From: JAUNBN01 sp036645935
GTDB lineage: Bacteria > Bacillota > Clostridia > Oscillospirales > Ruminococcaceae
Direction of reading: 5' to 3'
Assembly: GCA_036645935.1 (NCBI GenBank)
Contig: JAVXNE010000002.1
Coordinates: 1-64,000, forward strand
DNA: 64,000 nt
The notes below the pieces were generated by a model that was given only the letters and a program-made list of their open reading frames with translations, searched no databases and had not been told where the DNA came from. Positions within the stretch are counted from its first letter, which is position 1. The number at the start of each line of letters is the position of its first letter. Below, in pieces: positions 34,840 to 43,682 of the stretch. A program made the position numbers and the translations under genes.

Positions 34840-36089
34840 GCCGGCTCCACATGCACGACAACGGAATAGCTGCCTGCGACCCATGTTGTGCTGTTTGAGG
34901 TCACTGTGAATGATACCGGCACATTGAATTCCCCGCTCTCGATGCCACCGAGCACGTTCATATCGACAATGGCGACAACCGAACCCGCAAGCACATCGGC
35001 AACGTCTTCCGCGCGTCCGATAACCGTCACCGCATTGATGCGCTCCGTCTGAACGGTAACCTTGTAGTTGGCAGGCTCGTTGACAACGCGAATATCGGCC
35101 ACATTGACCTTTTTGCTGTCGATGTCATCACCCTTGAAAGTCACCGTGACAGTTTTAATGTTGTCAAGGTTCACGGTTCCGCTCGAGAGCGGAATATCAA
35201 AAGTGTAAGCCTCTCCGAGCTTGAATGTCGTGAGGTCAATATATCCGACCGTTTTTGTCTTAATGTTGGCAATCACGGCGGCGCTCGCCGCGATCGGTAT
35301 CTTATCCACCGACATGTTATATTTCAGCGTCGATGTGTCGAAGCCATCCGGAACATTTGAAAAATCTATTCCGAGAGGCAGAATTCCCTTTTTGAGTATC
35401 GGCACTGTGATATCCACCTGCTCGGGATCAAGCCTCACTGCGCTGCTTGTTATAATGTTTCCGTCCTTGTCCCTCGCCGCGAGCTTCACCGTCTTTTTGA
35501 ATGTCTCAGAGAGCTTGGCGTTGACCTCCACGACCGCGACGACCTCCGCAACCTCTGCAAGCTCCTGCTCAGGTCCCGTTATCGTGACCTCCGAGGGAGA
35601 GATTGCCGTCTTTTCCACAACCAGATCATCGGCTGCAGTGAGCCCCACAACCTCGCTCATCACCGTGAGCTTTTTGCTCAAAACGGTATCGAAGCGCAGC
35701 GTCAGCCGAGTGGGGTTGAGCGACACAATGCTGTAATTCTGCAAATCATTTTTCTGTGCCGTGAGCGGAACCTCATATACTCCCGCCGCGCCGACGCTCT
35801 TGAGGTTTGGCATCACGTTGATGCTGTGCGAATCGAGCGAGCCGACAACGCTTCGGTCGCCGCTCACCGTGACATTTACCACAATTTCTTTTTTGTCGAT
35901 TATCTCGAGACCGAGATTCGCAAAGACGCTGTCCGAGGGGTCAATCGTGACCGGAACCTCGATGACACGAGTCGTCTCTGAGCTTATTGTGAGCACAACG
36001 GTCGCCCAGCAGATCACCGCCATTGCAAGTGAGAATATAATCAAAAAGGTCTTCTGTCTGAAGAGCTTGGAGATCCAGTCAATTTTCAT
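34836..36089 (-). CDS. cdaR: CdaR, YbbR-domain regulator of diadenylate cyclase
   Basis: Protein of 417 residues from ATG 36089, overlapping the cdaA stop (ATGA) and preceded by GGGAGG. One N-terminal membrane segment (about 14-33), then an extracytoplasmic array of about four YbbR domains (repeated V.V......G....V and P..V.I.GP patterns). CdaR binds CdaA and tunes c-di-AMP synthesis. Same operon as cdaA. Confidence 0.93.
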   Translation of the reverse strand: MKIDWISKLFRQKTFLIIFSLAMAVICWATVVLTISSETTRVIEVPVTIDPSDSVFANLGLEIIDKKEIVVNVTVSGDRSVVGSLDSHSINVMPNLKSVGAAGVYEVPLTAQKNDLQNYSIVSLNPTRLTLRFDTVLSKKLTVMSEVVGLTAADDLVVEKTAISPSEVTITGPEQELAEVAEVVAVVEVNAKLSETFKKTVKLAARDKDGNIITSSAVRLDPEQVDITVPILKKGILPLGIDFSNVPDGFDTSTLKYNMSVDKIPIAASAAVIANIKTKTVGYIDLTTFKLGEAYTFDIPLSSGTVNLDNIKTVTVTFKGDDIDSKKVNVADIRVVNEPANYKVTVQTERINAVTVIGRAEDVADVLAGSVVAIVDMNVLGGIESGEFNVPVSFTVTSNSTTWVAGSYSVVVHVEPA

Positions 36090-36952
36090 TTTTTCATCAG
36101 CCTCCCAGCCCAACCTTTTTCCACGTTCTCTTCTTCTTTGGTCGGAACGAGCTCGCTTTTGAGCACACGGAACAAATTGGCACGATCGAGTCTGCGGGCT
36201 ATGACACCGTCGTTTGCGACCGACACTATTCCGTTTTCCTCTGAGACAACAACTGAAATCGCGTCGGAATTTTCTGTCATACCGAGCGCTGCTCGATGCC
36301 TTGTACCCATGTCCTTGCTGATTCTGGTGTTCTGCGAGACAGGCAAAAGGCAGCCGGCTGCGATTATCCGCGCATCACGAACTATAACCGCGCCATCGTG
36401 CAGGGGAGATCCTTTGTAAAAAATCGTCTCGAGCAGCTCGGCCGTCACATCCGAATCCAGCCTTATGCCCGTTCGTATCACCTCGTCGAGCACCGTCTGC
36501 CGCTCGATTACAATCAGCGCGCCTGTCTTTTCTTTTGCCATCTTCTCACAGGAATCCGCTATCTGAACACAGGCATCGTTCCAGCTGCTGCTTTCCTCTG
36601 AGGACATGCGCCCCGAAAAGAGAGAAAAAGCGGAAATCTTGCTGCGTCCAACCTGCTCCAATGCGCGACGAAGCTCTGGCTGAAACACGACGACCAGCGC
36701 GAGCAGACCGAAAGACAGAACATTTTCGAGCAGGAATTTCATCGTCTTGAGCCCCAGTTCCCGCGAGAGGAAAAATGCTATCAACAGCACGACAATTCCG
36801 CGCAAAAGCTGCGCTGCGCGCGTGCGCCGCACAAGCGTTATAAGCTGATATATCAAGTAGGCAACCAGCAGGATATCGACGATGTCACGCCACCCGCTGG
36901 CGCGGATGAGTGTCTTAATACCCTCCCCTATTGAGTTGAAAAAAACTTGCAT
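36086..36952 (-). CDS. cdaA: Diadenylate cyclase CdaA (DacA)
   Basis: Protein of 288 residues from ATG 36952; the longer frame to 37117 overlaps ispDF antiparallel in composition and lacks a ribosome binding site. Three membrane segments in about the first 90 residues, then the DAC domain with the DGA motif in GSPLHDGAVIV and the RHR motif in GTRHRAALG. It condenses two ATP into c-di-AMP, essential for wall and osmolyte control. First gene of cdaA-cdaR. Confidence 0.95.
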   Translation of the reverse strand: MQVFFNSIGEGIKTLIRASGWRDIVDILLVAYLIYQLITLVRRTRAAQLLRGIVVLLIAFFLSRELGLKTMKFLLENVLSFGLLALVVVFQPELRRALEQVGRSKISAFSLFSGRMSSEESSSWNDACVQIADSCEKMAKEKTGALIVIERQTVLDEVIRTGIRLDSDVTAELLETIFYKGSPLHDGAVIVRDARIIAAGCLLPVSQNTRISKDMGTRHRAALGMTENSDAISVVVSEENGIVSVANDGVIARRLDRANLFRVLKSELVPTKEEENVEKGWAGRLMKK

Positions 36953-37013
36953 ATGCGTTCGCCCCTTCGGTTTTATCGCATAATAGGTGTGTGTACACAC
37001 TATTGCTGTTGCT

Positions 37014-38153
37014 CTATTTGTGCAAAATGAGCGCCGCCGCGTGTGAGGCAATGCCCAGTCCCTCTCCTGTAAATCCCATACCCTCTTCGGTCGTCGCCTT
37101 GACATTGACAAGCTCAATTGAAACTCCGAGCGAGAATGAGAGTTTTTCCCTCATCTCTTTTATGTATGGCTTGAGTTTGGGGGATTGACAGACTATTGTC
37201 GCGTCTATGTTGCCGACGCGATACCCCGCGCGAGCGATCAGTTCCGACGCAGTGTGCAGCAGATCGAGACTTGAAATGTCTTTAAACCGCTCATCCGAAT
37301 CGGGAAATTGTGAGCCTATGTCGGGCAGTGCCGCCGCCCCGAGCAGCGCGTCAATTATCGCATGCGTCACGACATCGGCGTCCGAGTGCCCGAGCAGTCC
37401 CATCTCATACGGAATTTCCACCCCGCCGAGTATGAGCGCGCGATTCTTCGCAAATCTGTGGGCGTCATATCCGTTTCCTATTCTCATGGCATTGCACTCC
37501 ATTATCAGCCTCGCACGGACAATATCGGCCGGCTCGGTAAGCTTGATATTTTCACGCTCTCCCGCAACGACAAGCGTCTTGCGGCCAACTCTCTCAAGTA
37601 GCTGGCAGTCGTCGTAGGCCTCCGCTCTGCCCTTGCTCGCCGCGCGATAGAGCACCGCTTCAAAAACCTGCGGCGTAGCAATCGACACAAGCGCGCTGCG
37701 CTCGGGAGTTCGCACAACAGTATCCTTATCATCGATTTCTTTTATCGTGTCGGTTACCTTAACCCCGGGTGCTGCTGCTCCGAATACAATAGCTGCCTTG
37801 ATGACGCGCGTTATCAACTCATCGCTCGCAAACGGTCGCGCTCCGTCGTGTATCGCGTAGTGCGTTGCACTTTTTGAGGCGCTCGCAACTCCGTTTTGAA
37901 CCGACAGCGCACGTGTGGGTCCGCCCGTTACGACAGCGCTCACCTTGGGCATTTTCCCGCACAGCTCGCGGATTTTTCCGCCATTTTCCGCGCTTGCCAC
38001 TATTATAATCTCGTCGGTGAGCGCATTTTCGCAAAACAAATCGACAGTGCGCTCGATCACCGATTTTCCGGCAAGATCAAGCAGCAGCTTATCCGCCCCA
38101 CCCATTCGCGACGAGTTCCCGCCCGCCACTATTATTGCGCTCACAAATGGCAT
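37014..38153 (-). CDS. ispDF: Bifunctional IspD/IspF isoprenoid enzyme
   Basis: Protein of 379 residues with two MEP-pathway enzymes. IspD (about 1-222) has the CTP loop VAGGNSSRMGG and the HDGARPF segment; it makes CDP-methylerythritol. IspF (from about 223) begins MRIGNGYDAHRF, whose Asp230 and His232 bind the catalytic metal, then GHSDADVVTHAI and KATTEEGMGFTG. The intervening kinase IspE is not in the window. Fused ispDF is known in several bacteria. Own promoter upstream. Confidence 0.95.
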   Translation of the reverse strand: MPFVSAIIVAGGNSSRMGGADKLLLDLAGKSVIERTVDLFCENALTDEIIIVASAENGGKIRELCGKMPKVSAVVTGGPTRALSVQNGVASASKSATHYAIHDGARPFASDELITRVIKAAIVFGAAAPGVKVTDTIKEIDDKDTVVRTPERSALVSIATPQVFEAVLYRAASKGRAEAYDDCQLLERVGRKTLVVAGERENIKLTEPADIVRARLIMECNAMRIGNGYDAHRFAKNRALILGGVEIPYEMGLLGHSDADVVTHAIIDALLGAAALPDIGSQFPDSDERFKDISSLDLLHTASELIARAGYRVGNIDATIVCQSPKLKPYIKEMREKLSFSLGVSIELVNVKATTEEGMGFTGEGLGIASHAAALILHK

Positions 38154-38213
38154 TTTCTCTCCTTTGCAAACTCTCGCGCTGCAAGCGCCGCGCTGTGGTC
38201 ACAGTTAATTAGT

Positions 38214-38242
38214 ATTTTAGCATACTACACCTATAATAACAA
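38214..38242 (-). promoter_or_regulatory. Sigma-A-like promoter of ispDF
   Basis: Minus strand: TTGTTA, 17-base spacer, TAAAAT; predicted leader about 55 bases. Confidence 0.65.
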
Positions 38243-38286
38243 TTAACAACATCGTTACACGGGCACAAACCGCATCGCGACCGACG

Positions 38287-38332
38287 AAAAGCATCGCCGC
38301 CGATTTGGGTTTTCCCCATTCGACGGCGATGC
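38287..38332 (-). terminator. Terminator after spo0A
   Basis: Minus strand: GCATCGCCGTCGA and TCGGCGGCGATGC form a 13-bp stem with one G-T pair, followed by TTTTCG. It separates spo0A from ispDF. Confidence 0.75.
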
Positions 38333-38373
38333 TGCAGTGAATACGTTTCTGCTTTTCCCCCGTGTATCCTCTT

Positions 38374-39144
38374 TCAGCTTATACACTCGTTGTGCTTGAG
38401 CGTGAGGCGAACCTTGTCGCTTATCATCGCGACGAACTCGGAATTTGTGGGTTTGCCGCGCAAATTGTGAATTGTGTATCCAAAATATGAGTTTAAGGTG
38501 TCGACATCTCCGCGATCCCACGCAACCTCAATTGCATGGCGTATTGCACGCTCGACGCGAGACGAGGTGGTCTTGTAACGTTTGGCGATTGAAGGATATA
38601 GCCGTTTTGTGACGGCATTGATCATCTCCTCATCTTCAATGGACATGATTATGGCATTGCGCAGATACTGATATCCTTTTATGTGCGCCGGAACTCCGAT
38701 TTGGTGAATAATATCGGTCACCATAACCTCAAGGTCAATCTCCTTAACCTGGCGTGGCTGGGCGAGCTTGTCGTTCGTGAACATCGAGATGCGGTCGGCG
38801 AGAACCTCAAGATCAAACGGTTTGAGAATATAGAACGCCGCTCCCGCCCGAATAACCTCGCGCTCCATAATCGCGTTGTCGAAACCCGACAACACAAAAA
38901 AGGCAGGGAGCGCGGATCTGTCCTCATTTTTGAGTTCACTGATGATGCCGATAGCGTCCTTCGTGGGCAGGAACATGTCAAGCACGACGGCTGCGGGATG
39001 CTGCGTCCGCACCGTCTCCAGCACAACACCGCCGTCCTTTTCGCAACTGATAACAGTGAAACCCTTTCGCTCAAGCTCTCTTGCGCACATTTTTCCGAAA
39101 TCAACGCTGTCGTCCGCAATTAGAACAGTGCTTTTGTTATCCAC
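38374..39144 (-). CDS. spo0A: Sporulation master regulator Spo0A
   Basis: Protein of 256 residues. Receiver domain about 1-125 with acidic pocket D11/D12, phosphorylation site Asp56 in VVLDMFLP and the KPFD lysine. C-terminal Spo0A DNA-binding domain about 145-256, with TSSRVERAIRHAIEVAWDRG as the recognition helix region, which is nearly invariant in the family. Start is GTG 39144 with GGGG nine bases before. Downstream of spoIVB on the same strand, as in nearly all spore formers. Confidence 0.97.
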   Translation of the reverse strand: MDNKSTVLIADDSVDFGKMCARELERKGFTVISCEKDGGVVLETVRTQHPAAVVLDMFLPTKDAIGIISELKNEDRSALPAFFVLSGFDNAIMEREVIRAGAAFYILKPFDLEVLADRISMFTNDKLAQPRQVKEIDLEVMVTDIIHQIGVPAHIKGYQYLRNAIIMSIEDEEMINAVTKRLYPSIAKRYKTTSSRVERAIRHAIEVAWDRGDVDTLNSYFGYTIHNLRGKPTNSEFVAMISDKVRLTLKHNECIS

Positions 39145-39241
39145 TACCGATGACCCCTTTTACATATATTTGGCGTCTTTCACATCACATGAGACAGATT
39201 ACCATATATTCCCAGTTAATGCAAGCGATTTTCTCTGGAAA

Positions 39242-40474
39242 TCACGCGGCGTTGCCAAATTTCTTATTAATTTTAAAATTCGCCTCATTGGCGAGCATAT
39301 TCTCTATAAAAACGCCGTAACCTTTTGTCGGGTCATTGACGAAAACGTGAGTGATCGCGCCGACGACACATCCGTTTTGTATTATTGGGCTTCCGCTCAT
39401 GCCCTGAACTATTCCACCCGTCTTTTCGATCAGCTTTTCGTCTGTAATTCGGATCACGATGTTTTTGCTCGGATGTGCGTCGGAAAGATTGATCGAATCA
39501 ATCGTGGCCTCATAATATGCCGGCGGGCCGCCATCCACCGTGCACAACACACGTGCAGGTCCCACTTCGATATCCTGCTTATATGCGACCGGGAGTGCGC
39601 CTCCCACGTAAAACGGGCGGGTTACCGCGCCGTAGACCCCGCTCGCGCAGTTGTACTCCAGCGTTGCATAGGGATTGCTCTGCTCAAACATTCCTTTCAG
39701 CTCACCTGCGGCTCCCGCCTGTCCGCGTGTCACCCCGGTGATTGTCACCGGCACAATCTCTCCGCTTGCCAGCGGCATAACAACGCCCGTGTCGCTGTCG
39801 GTGACGCCATGACCCAGTCCCGCAACAACGCCGCTTTTTTCGTTAATATAGGTTATCGTTCCCACGCCCGCAGAGGAGTCGCGCACCCACATTCCCGCCT
39901 TGTAACCAGTTCCGTTTTTTGCACATATCGGATTCAAATAAACGGTCTTTCTAACGTCGTCACGAGTGAATTCAACTTTAAGAGAGCGGCCGTCGCTCGC
40001 TTCGACAATCGCACAAAGGTCGTCGTTTCCCTTGATTTTGGTGTCGTCGACACTTAAGACAACATCGCCCAACTCGATTCCCGCCTCGCGGGCGGGACAG
40101 CTTGAGCCGGACGCACCGCGCACGTCGGCAAGTCCAACCACAACCACTCCAGCAGTGAACATCTTCACTCCGAACGTCATTCCACCCGGAACGAGATATA
40201 CCTTTTCGCCCCTGCTCACCCTGACTGTCTTGAGCGGGAGCAAATCGAACAGATAGAGTGTCGCGTTATATGATCCGATTTTACCCGCTGCCACCTCGGC
40301 ATACGTGCCGCTCTTTGTTTTTATCGTGAGCAGCCCCCGACCAAAGGCAAATTCATCACCTGTCGCAACACAGACGCGGTCGGGCAAAAACAGTTCTCCC
40401 GCTGCGGCATACGCGACAAAAATCGCAAACACGAAAACTGCTATTACCGATACAATTCTAGCACCTTTCTGCAA
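39242..40474 (-). CDS. spoIVB: SpoIVB serine peptidase
   Basis: Protein of 410 residues from TTG 40474, chosen because AAGGGGGG lies eight bases before; a GTG thirteen codons earlier is the alternative. N-terminal membrane segment about 5-28, PDZ domain about 105-175 (GIELGDVVLSVD), then SpoIVB peptidase domain with GHGVTDSD (His) and QGMSGSPI (Ser). SpoIVB is secreted from the forespore to cleave SpoIVFA and trigger sigma-K. Adjacent to spo0A. Confidence 0.95.
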   Translation of the reverse strand: MQKGARIVSVIAVFVFAIFVAYAAAGELFLPDRVCVATGDEFAFGRGLLTIKTKSGTYAEVAAGKIGSYNATLYLFDLLPLKTVRVSRGEKVYLVPGGMTFGVKMFTAGVVVVGLADVRGASGSSCPAREAGIELGDVVLSVDDTKIKGNDDLCAIVEASDGRSLKVEFTRDDVRKTVYLNPICAKNGTGYKAGMWVRDSSAGVGTITYINEKSGVVAGLGHGVTDSDTGVVMPLASGEIVPVTITGVTRGQAGAAGELKGMFEQSNPYATLEYNCASGVYGAVTRPFYVGGALPVAYKQDIEVGPARVLCTVDGGPPAYYEATIDSINLSDAHPSKNIVIRITDEKLIEKTGGIVQGMSGSPIIQNGCVVGAITHVFVNDPTKGYGVFIENMLANEANFKINKKFGNAA

Positions 40475-40535
40475 ATAAAACACCCCCCTTTCAATCAACG
40501 GTAGTGTTGACACAAGCGGGGCATCTTATTAAGGT

Positions 40536-43127
40536 TTATTTAATTGTTTTGCGCAGCATCTCCGAAAGCATTCCCATAAGCGGACTGATCAACGCGCACG
40601 CGGTCGCAGTGAGCAGTGCAATTCCGCCCACATGGGAAGTGAAGAAAATATTTTGAAGCACCGGCAGATAGACAACGGAAACCGCGGCAACAACAGACAG
40701 TGCGCATGCGAACACAAGCGTGTGGTTGGAGAGCAGACTCTTGAGGGTAAGCCGCTCTCCCAAATCTAATTTACACTCGAAAACATGTATCATCTGAGCC
40801 AATATCAGCGTTATAAATGCGGCCGAACGCGCGCACACAATATCTCCGGTTATTCGCAGCACCGTCGTGAATGTGAGCAGATTTGCAAGCCCCATCACCG
40901 CGCCCCTAAACACTATTTCGAAAGCCAGTCCTTTGGCGAACAGCCCCTCGCTCTCGGGGCGGGGCGGACGATGCATCACGCCGCTGCCCGCTCCTTCCAT
41001 ACCGAGCGCCACAGCAGGAAGACTGTCGGTCACGAGATTAATGAGCAGGATCTGTATCGGTATGAACACCGCCGGCATTCCGACCGCCATTGCAAGCAGC
41101 ACGGTCAGCACCTCTCCGAGATTGCTCGTGAGCAAAAATCGGATAAACCGGCGTATATTGTCGTAAATCACCCTGCCCTCTTCAACCGCTGCGACTATCG
41201 TTGCAAAATTGTCATCCAACACGACAAGGGACGCCGCTTCCTTGGTGACGTCGCTGCCCGCGATGCCCATCGCCACTCCGATGTCGGCGGCGCGAACTGC
41301 CGGAGCGTCGTTGACTCCGTCTCCCGTCATCGCGACGACATTGCCCTGCGCGCGCAGAGCGCGCACGATGCGCAGTTTGTGTTCGGGGGAAACTCTTGCA
41401 AAAACGTCACAACTGCGCACCGCACTTGCAAGCTCGCTCTCGTCCATGCTCTCCAAGAGCGGTCCCTCACACACACCCATCCCCTCGCGCAGAATCCCCG
41501 TCTTCTGTGCGATCGCACGAGCGGTGAGCGGATGATCCCCTGTAATCATTATTATTCGCACCCCGGCGCGACGGCATTTTTGCACCGCCGCCGTCACCTC
41601 GGTGCGTGGAGGGTCGACAAGACCTGCAAGCGCGATGAAAGCGAGATTGTCTTCAGAATATTCTGCACCCTCACGAGCCGCAAGCGCAATCACACGCATT
41701 GCTCCTCCCGCCATGCGTGTGGCGGCGGCATTTATCGCACCTCGGTCAGCGGTGGTCATCTGTCGAATCCCGTCCGATGTCGTGATGAGACTGCAACGTG
41801 CCAAAATTACACCAGGAGCACCCTTGAGCAGCACCGCGCGTCCTTTGCCCCGCTCCACCTGAACCGACATGAATTTGCGCCGCGAATCAAACGGCCGTTC
41901 CTCTATCACAGCATACCGGCTGAGCAACGCGTCTCTCGTAATTCCGCATTTATATGCAGCCACGAGCAGCGCCGTCTCTGTCGGACTGCCGGAGCGTTCG
42001 AGCAGTCCGTCTTTTTTGGGCTCGACAGAAGAGGTTGAGCAGAGCGCACCGCACTCGAGCGCCGCCCTCAGAATCGGTGCTGACGCTATTGGCACATCTC
42101 TTCCCGCTTCGGTGAGATTTCCGCTCTGAGAGCCCGCCGAACCCGAAAGTGAATAGCGCTTTCCGTCGGCGTAAAACTCACACGCAGTCATGATGTTTTC
42201 AGTTAATGTGCCGGTCTTGTCTGTACATATAACAGAGGCGCATCCCAGCGTCTCAACGGCAGGCAGTTTGCGTATAACGGCATGCTTTGCAAGCAGCCGG
42301 CCGACCGACAGCGCGAGCACGATAGTCACGACGGCAGGCAGTCCTTCGGGTATTGCCGCGACAGCAAGAGATATCCCTGTGAGCGTCAATCCGAAAAGAT
42401 TCTCCCCGCGGGCAAGACCAATTCCCACAACTGCGAGCGAGCAGAACACACAGGTCACCGCGATGAATTTTCCGAGCGAAGAAAGCCGCTTTTGAAGCGG
42501 GGTCGGCGGTTCTTTTTCATCGTCGAGCAGCGCCGCAATCCCGCCCATCGCAGTCGACATCCCCGTTCGGGTGACGACGGCTTCTCCGTGCCCCGACAGC
42601 ACGCTTGTGCCCATAAACAGCTTTGCGGCCTCGCGGGAATCCTTGTCAACGGCGGCAGACTCTCCCGTAAGGATAGATTCGTCCGCAGACAGTCCTGCGC
42701 TCTCGCAAAGCTCGCAGTCGGCCGGAACGCGATCACCCGAGCGCAGGAAGATCAAGTCTCCCGGCACGACAAGCGTCGCGTCAATCGTCCGTCTACGCCC
42801 CGATCGCACAACCCTTGCAACCGGAGACGCCAGTTTTTTGAGATTGGCTAGTGTCTTTTCAGTGCGGAATTCCTGCACAAAACCCATCACCGTGTTGAGC
42901 AGCACCACGGCGATTATCGTCACAGCCTCAGTATACTGCCCTATGACGAAGGAAAAGAGTGTCGCCGCCGCCAGCATAAGCACCAGCACATCGCAAAACT
43001 GCGACAGAAACAGCCCCACTGCCGACCGGTTTTTTTTGTGTTTGAGCTCGTTGAGCCCATATTCTTTTAACAGTCTTGAAGCCTCGGCCTCAGTGAGGCC
43101 TTTTCGCATTTTCATATTCTTGTCCAT
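40536..43127 (-). CDS. Second Ca2+-type P-type ATPase
   Basis: Protein of 863 residues from ATG 43127; no good Shine-Dalgarno was found for this or nearby starts, and the longest frame reaches 43187, inside a terminator. CTDKTGTLTENIMT is the phosphorylation site, MTGDGVNDAPA the hinge, PEGL in M4, NLVTDSLPAVALGMEGAG in M6. The same ion ligands as the first pump, but clearly divergent sequence, so not a recent duplicate. Stands alone between spoIVB and the repeat-protein gene. Ca2+ specificity is inferred. Confidence 0.92.
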   Translation of the reverse strand: MDKNMKMRKGLTEAEASRLLKEYGLNELKHKKNRSAVGLFLSQFCDVLVLMLAAATLFSFVIGQYTEAVTIIAVVLLNTVMGFVQEFRTEKTLANLKKLASPVARVVRSGRRRTIDATLVVPGDLIFLRSGDRVPADCELCESAGLSADESILTGESAAVDKDSREAAKLFMGTSVLSGHGEAVVTRTGMSTAMGGIAALLDDEKEPPTPLQKRLSSLGKFIAVTCVFCSLAVVGIGLARGENLFGLTLTGISLAVAAIPEGLPAVVTIVLALSVGRLLAKHAVIRKLPAVETLGCASVICTDKTGTLTENIMTACEFYADGKRYSLSGSAGSQSGNLTEAGRDVPIASAPILRAALECGALCSTSSVEPKKDGLLERSGSPTETALLVAAYKCGITRDALLSRYAVIEERPFDSRRKFMSVQVERGKGRAVLLKGAPGVILARCSLITTSDGIRQMTTADRGAINAAATRMAGGAMRVIALAAREGAEYSEDNLAFIALAGLVDPPRTEVTAAVQKCRRAGVRIIMITGDHPLTARAIAQKTGILREGMGVCEGPLLESMDESELASAVRSCDVFARVSPEHKLRIVRALRAQGNVVAMTGDGVNDAPAVRAADIGVAMGIAGSDVTKEAASLVVLDDNFATIVAAVEEGRVIYDNIRRFIRFLLTSNLGEVLTVLLAMAVGMPAVFIPIQILLINLVTDSLPAVALGMEGAGSGVMHRPPRPESEGLFAKGLAFEIVFRGAVMGLANLLTFTTVLRITGDIVCARSAAFITLILAQMIHVFECKLDLGERLTLKSLLSNHTLVFACALSVVAAVSVVYLPVLQNIFFTSHVGGIALLTATACALISPLMGMLSEMLRKTIK

Positions 43128-43185
43128 ACGAAATATTATGAATAAGCGCTCACAATAATACCGCTTTGAACCTGTCAACCGACAC

Positions 43186-43220
43186 AAAAAATGAGCCTCG
43201 CTGTCGCGAGACTCATTTTA
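43186..43220 (-). terminator. Terminator after the repeat-protein gene
   Basis: Minus strand: AAAATGAGTCTCGC, GACA, GCGAGGCTCATTTT, then TTG. One mismatch or wobble in a 14-bp stem. It ends the yhiN-like to repeat-protein operon and isolates the ATPase gene. Confidence 0.85.
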
Positions 43221-43236
43221 GGCAAACTGTCTGTTC

Positions 43237-43665
43237 TTATTCTTTGTCGAGTTTGTTTTTGATCTTGTCCAGCATCTCTCCGACCATGTCGGTCGCCTTG
43301 TCGCTGATGTCCTCAATAGTGTTGCCTGCCTTGTCTGTAAAGGCGTCGATAGCGTCACCCGCTTTATCGGTAAAAGCTTCGATAGCGTCACCTGCCTGAT
43401 TGGCGTATGCTTTGGCCCTGTCAACTGCGGGAGCAGATTTGGCTTTCAGGTCGTCGATAAAATCTCCGCCCTTGTCCACAATTCCCTGAACCGCTGATTT
43501 TGCGCTGTCTCCGACAGCAACAGCCTTTGTCTGGGTCGTCGCGAGAAAATCTTCGCCCTTGCTCTGTGCGTTCAGAATCTCGGCGCTTGCCTTTTCGATG
43601 GCCTCGTGAGCCGCTGCCGATATCCGATCAATCTCTGTGTGCAGTCTCGCTTTGTGATCGTCCAT
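43237..43665 (-). CDS. Small 11-residue-repeat amphipathic helical protein (LEA-like)
   Basis: Protein of 142 residues, Ala/Asp/Lys rich, no membrane segment or signal. Residues 91-134 are four 11-residue units: AGDAIEAFTDK, AGDAIDAFTDK, AGNTIEDISDK, ATDMVGEMLDK. The first two are also a near-identical 33-base tandem repeat in DNA (about 43332-43397). Such 11-mers form amphipathic helices in LEA proteins, apolipoproteins and synuclein. Residues 64-85 (DKGGDFIDDLKAKSAPAVD) resemble the tail of the IspH-S1 protein encoded 17 bases upstream. GGAGG precedes the ATG. Role in desiccation, membrane or spore biology is a guess. Confidence 0.85.
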   Translation of the reverse strand: MDDHKARLHTEIDRISAAAHEAIEKASAEILNAQSKGEDFLATTQTKAVAVGDSAKSAVQGIVDKGGDFIDDLKAKSAPAVDRAKAYANQAGDAIEAFTDKAGDAIDAFTDKAGNTIEDISDKATDMVGEMLDKIKNKLDKE

Positions 43666-43682
43666 ATTGTCCTCCAGTGAAT

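Noticed and set aside
40785..42038. Plus-strand open frame of 417 residues
   Set aside because: Antisense to the second P-type ATPase; no start signal and shadow-like composition.
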